The notes below the pieces were generated by a model, which did not search any database, had not been told where the DNA came from, and saw nothing but the letters and a program-made list of their open reading frames with translations. Positions 4,014 to 5,719 of a DNA stretch of 5,719 nt are shown here, piece by piece. Within the stretch, counting starts at the first letter, position 1; each line of letters starts with the position of its first letter. This stretch comes from Clostridia bacterium (GTDB lineage: Bacteria; Bacillota; Clostridia; TANB77; CAG-508), in NCBI GenBank assembly GCA_900753245.1, contig CAADYJ010000008.1:1-5719 (forward strand), written 5' to 3'. Made by a program: the position numbers and the translations under genes.

Positions 4014-5472
4014 CATATATATTTTCTTTTTTTACCCATACAGAAACACTACCACCGTTACAATAAAAAATTCCATTACCATCTTCATCTACATATACAG
4101 GTTCTTTAACATTGCCTAAATAGTCATATAAAGTACAGTTAGAAAGTCTTTTACCAACATTCATTATTTTAGAACCACCAGCATTGTCAGATAAAATGAC
4201 GGCCATGCCAGAATCAGGATGTTCAAAATCACCTTCTATAGTCCAACCGATAATATTACAATCATCAAAATAATCTGTTTGTTTTCCATAAGCAAAATAT
4301 TTTCTTAATTTTAATAATTTTTCAAGCGTATTTTTAATTCCAGAAAAATTTTTTTCAGGAATTCCATAATAATCGCCATAAAATACACAAGGGATTCCTC
4401 TATTTCTAAGTAATATTATTGAATAAGCAATAGGTTTAAACCAATCTTGAATCCAAGATTCCAATGCTTGTCCAATTTGAGTATCATGATTATCAACAAA
4501 AGTAATAGCTTGGTCTGGTCTAGATTTTACTAAAGTACCATCTAAAATTGTTCTCATATCATAATTTCCATTACTGTTAGAAGCATTGAATAAATTATAA
4601 TGAAGAGGAACATCAAATAAATACATAGAATCTTTGATTTCATTTAAATAATTTGTTAAAGATTCTAAATTAGCACTCCAATATTCTCCAACAGTTAACA
4701 GTTTTTTATCAAAAGAATTTTGTAAATCTGTTAGGAATTTTGTGAAAAATGAAGCTCTTATATGTTTTACGGCATCTAATCTAAAACCATCAACATTAGT
4801 AGTGGAAATGTACCACTTAGCCCAATTAAGAAGTTCTTCTGCAACGTCAACATTATTTAAATCTACATCAGCACCCATTAAATAATCAAAATTTCCATTT
4901 TCTTTATCTACTTGTTCATCCCAATGTTTACCGTAAAATTTAAAAATAGAATTTCTTTGAGTTAATTCATCCCAATCTACCCCATGAAAATGAGTCCAGT
5001 TCCACTTAAAACTTGAGTAAGTGTTATTTCTACCTGGAAAAGTAAAACTTGTCCAAGCTTTTATATTTCTAGGTTCGCTAATATCTTGATTTCTATTATA
5101 AGGATTATCTTCAATAGCAATAACATCTTCTGTAGAATCTGCCCCCATACGGTGGTTAAAAACTACATCTGCAAGAACTTTAATATTATTTGCTTTAGCT
5201 ACTTTTATAGCTTCTAAATATTCATCTTTTGTTCCGTATTTTGTTCTAATAGTATTTTTTTGGTCAAATTCTCCCAAATCATACATATCATAAACACCAT
5301 ATCCTGTATCGTATAATCCAGAAGCACCTTTATAACTTGGTGGAAGCCAAATATCAGTAATACCAATAGAAGATAAAAAATTTGCTTCAGAAACAACTTT
5401 TTTCCAAAGGTTATCTTCAGGCTTTAAATACCATTCAAAATACTGCATCATTGTTTGATTTATAAGTTTCAA
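4009..5472 (-). CDS. amyA: Cytoplasmic alpha-amylase, glycoside hydrolase family 13 (AmyA type)
   Basis: A 487-residue endo-acting alpha-1,4-glucanase. It aligns along its full length with the GH13 subfamily 5 enzymes (Escherichia coli AmyA, Bacillus liquefying amylase). Numbered from the TTG start: MMQYFEWY (8-15), conserved region I DVVFNH (102-107), region II GFRLDAVKH (229-237) with nucleophile Asp233, region III LTVGEYW (259-265) with acid/base Glu263, and region IV FVDNHD (325-330) with Asp330. The end NGGSVSVWV matches the AmyA beta-sandwich domain. There is no signal peptide, so it works inside the cell, probably on glycogen or imported dextrins. The start is the TTG at 5472, six bases after the Shine-Dalgarno AGAGGTG. 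The GTG at 5481 is part of that site, and the ATG at 5451 has no ribosome-binding site. All catalytic residues are intact. The stop codon lies in the arm of the palindrome at 3918-4013. Confidence 0.95.
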   Translation of the reverse strand: MKLINQTMMQYFEWYLKPEDNLWKKVVSEANFLSSIGITDIWLPPSYKGASGLYDTGYGVYDMYDLGEFDQKNTIRTKYGTKDEYLEAIKVAKANNIKVLADVVFNHRMGADSTEDVIAIEDNPYNRNQDISEPRNIKAWTSFTFPGRNNTYSSFKWNWTHFHGVDWDELTQRNSIFKFYGKHWDEQVDKENGNFDYLMGADVDLNNVDVAEELLNWAKWYISTTNVDGFRLDAVKHIRASFFTKFLTDLQNSFDKKLLTVGEYWSANLESLTNYLNEIKDSMYLFDVPLHYNLFNASNSNGNYDMRTILDGTLVKSRPDQAITFVDNHDTQIGQALESWIQDWFKPIAYSIILLRNRGIPCVFYGDYYGIPEKNFSGIKNTLEKLLKLRKYFAYGKQTDYFDDCNIIGWTIEGDFEHPDSGMAVILSDNAGGSKIMNVGKRLSNCTLYDYLGNVKEPVYVDEDGNGIFYCNGGSVSVWVKKENIYE

Positions 5473-5497
5473 AAAAAACACCTCTTATTTTTTAAAT

Positions 5498-5503
5498 ATT
5501 ATA
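5498..5503 (-). promoter_or_regulatory. Candidate -10 box for the amylase gene
   Basis: On the minus strand this is a perfect TATAAT, 26 nt before the TTG start at 5472. No convincing -35 is seen at 16-18 bp, and I see no CcpA cre-like operator around it. The call rests on position and the single box. Confidence 0.35.
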
Positions 5504-5524
5504 GTAATTAATTTAAAGTTATTA

Positions 5525-5530
5525 TATAAT
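5525..5530 (+). promoter_or_regulatory. Candidate -10 box for the right-edge membrane protein gene
   Basis: A perfect TATAAT 50 nt before the ATG at 5581, without a recognisable -35. It is divergent from the amylase -10 at 5498-5503, so the two promoters would overlap in this 108-bp gap. Confidence 0.35.
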
Positions 5531-5580
5531 ACATAAAAAGAAAGAACAATATAATTAAACAAAAAAGGAGAGAAAAACAA

Positions 5581-5719
5581 ATGAATAATATTGTGCAAGA
5601 TTTGATAAAATGGTATGAGGAAAAACAATTAGAATCTACAGTAGAAATATTAATAGCAATTTTAATTATAGTGGGAAGTTATATTTTAAGTTCAATTTTT
5701 TCATATTTTATGATAAAAA
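5581..5719 (+). CDS. N-terminal part of a membrane protein, cut by the window edge
   Basis: The frame opens at ATG 5581, ten bases after AAGGAG (5565-5570), and stays open to the end of the window: 46 complete codons. The visible protein starts with a short amphipathic segment (MNNIVQDLIKWYEEKQLES). A clear membrane helix follows at about residues 21-44 (VEILIAILIIVGSYILSSIFSYF). There is no signal-peptidase site. This arrangement resembles the start of small-conductance mechanosensitive (MscS-type) channels, but too little is present to assign it, so this is a guess. It is transcribed away from the amylase gene. Confidence 0.6.
   Translation, partial: MNNIVQDLIKWYEEKQLESTVEILIAILIIVGSYILSSIFSYFMIK

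Noticed and set aside
5214..5396. 60-codon open frame inside the amylase gene in another frame of the same strand
   Set aside because: It overlaps conserved amylase sequence and has no ribosome-binding site.
5446..5481. Signal peptide on the amylase suggested by the longer MFFLKLINQ N-terminus
   Set aside because: The hydrophobic stretch is far too short, has no cleavage site, and exists only if translation starts at a GTG within the Shine-Dalgarno site.
1..5719. CRISPR array, defence system or mobile-element genes
   Set aside because: No regularly spaced direct repeats, nuclease, transposase or integrase reading frames occur in the window. The genes are ordinary chromosomal functions.

Overview
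The window is strongly AT-rich, uses A/T-ending codons, and has TATAAT-type -10 boxes and purine-rich Shine-Dalgarno sites. It carries a DUF4364-type regulator-like gene and a trmB whose motif reads NFCNPWPRGKHHKKRL. Together these suggest a low-GC Gram-positive of the class Clostridia. No species can be named from the sequence alone. There is no phage, IS transposase, CRISPR array, tRNA or rRNA in view.

Layout, left to right. Positions 1-195 hold no convincing gene but form a long imperfect hairpin (3-179). A second hairpin (196-232, with a T-run to 239) overlaps the stop codon of a minus-strand DUF4364 gene (230-769). That gene diverges, through two extended -10 promoters, from a membrane-anchored J-domain protein (901-1587). 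Next on the plus strand is a Rossmann-fold amino-acid dehydrogenase related to 2,4-diaminopentanoate dehydrogenase and dihydrodipicolinate reductase (1699-2775), closed by a strong bidirectional terminator. A small minus-strand gene for an unrecognised 59-residue protein (2862-3041), with a good promoter and Shine-Dalgarno site, diverges from trmB (3255-3911). trmB converges on a cytoplasmic GH13 alpha-amylase (4009-5472, minus). The two are separated by a perfect 35-bp-arm palindrome (3918-4013). At the right edge a plus-strand gene for a membrane protein begins (5581) and runs out of the window.

The genes do not form one pathway. They look like single-gene transcription units of ordinary chromosome: tRNA modification, intracellular glucan breakdown, amino-acid redox metabolism, a chaperone partner and a small regulator. 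The most unusual material is non-coding. The hairpin at 196-232 and each arm of the palindrome at 3918-4013 share a loop of the form TTWGGGA(A)CGGGYCA(C)TTT, although their stems differ and are separately base-paired. In both places the stem begins exactly at the TAA stop codon of a minus-strand gene. This looks like a dispersed, structured repeat family lodged at gene ends. The third element, the 177-nt imperfect hairpin at the left edge, is unrelated in sequence and may be a MITE-like repeat or a structured RNA.

For three genes the longest reading frame starts at a GTG that lies inside the Shine-Dalgarno site. The starts given here (769, 1699, 5472) are the downstream codons with proper spacing.
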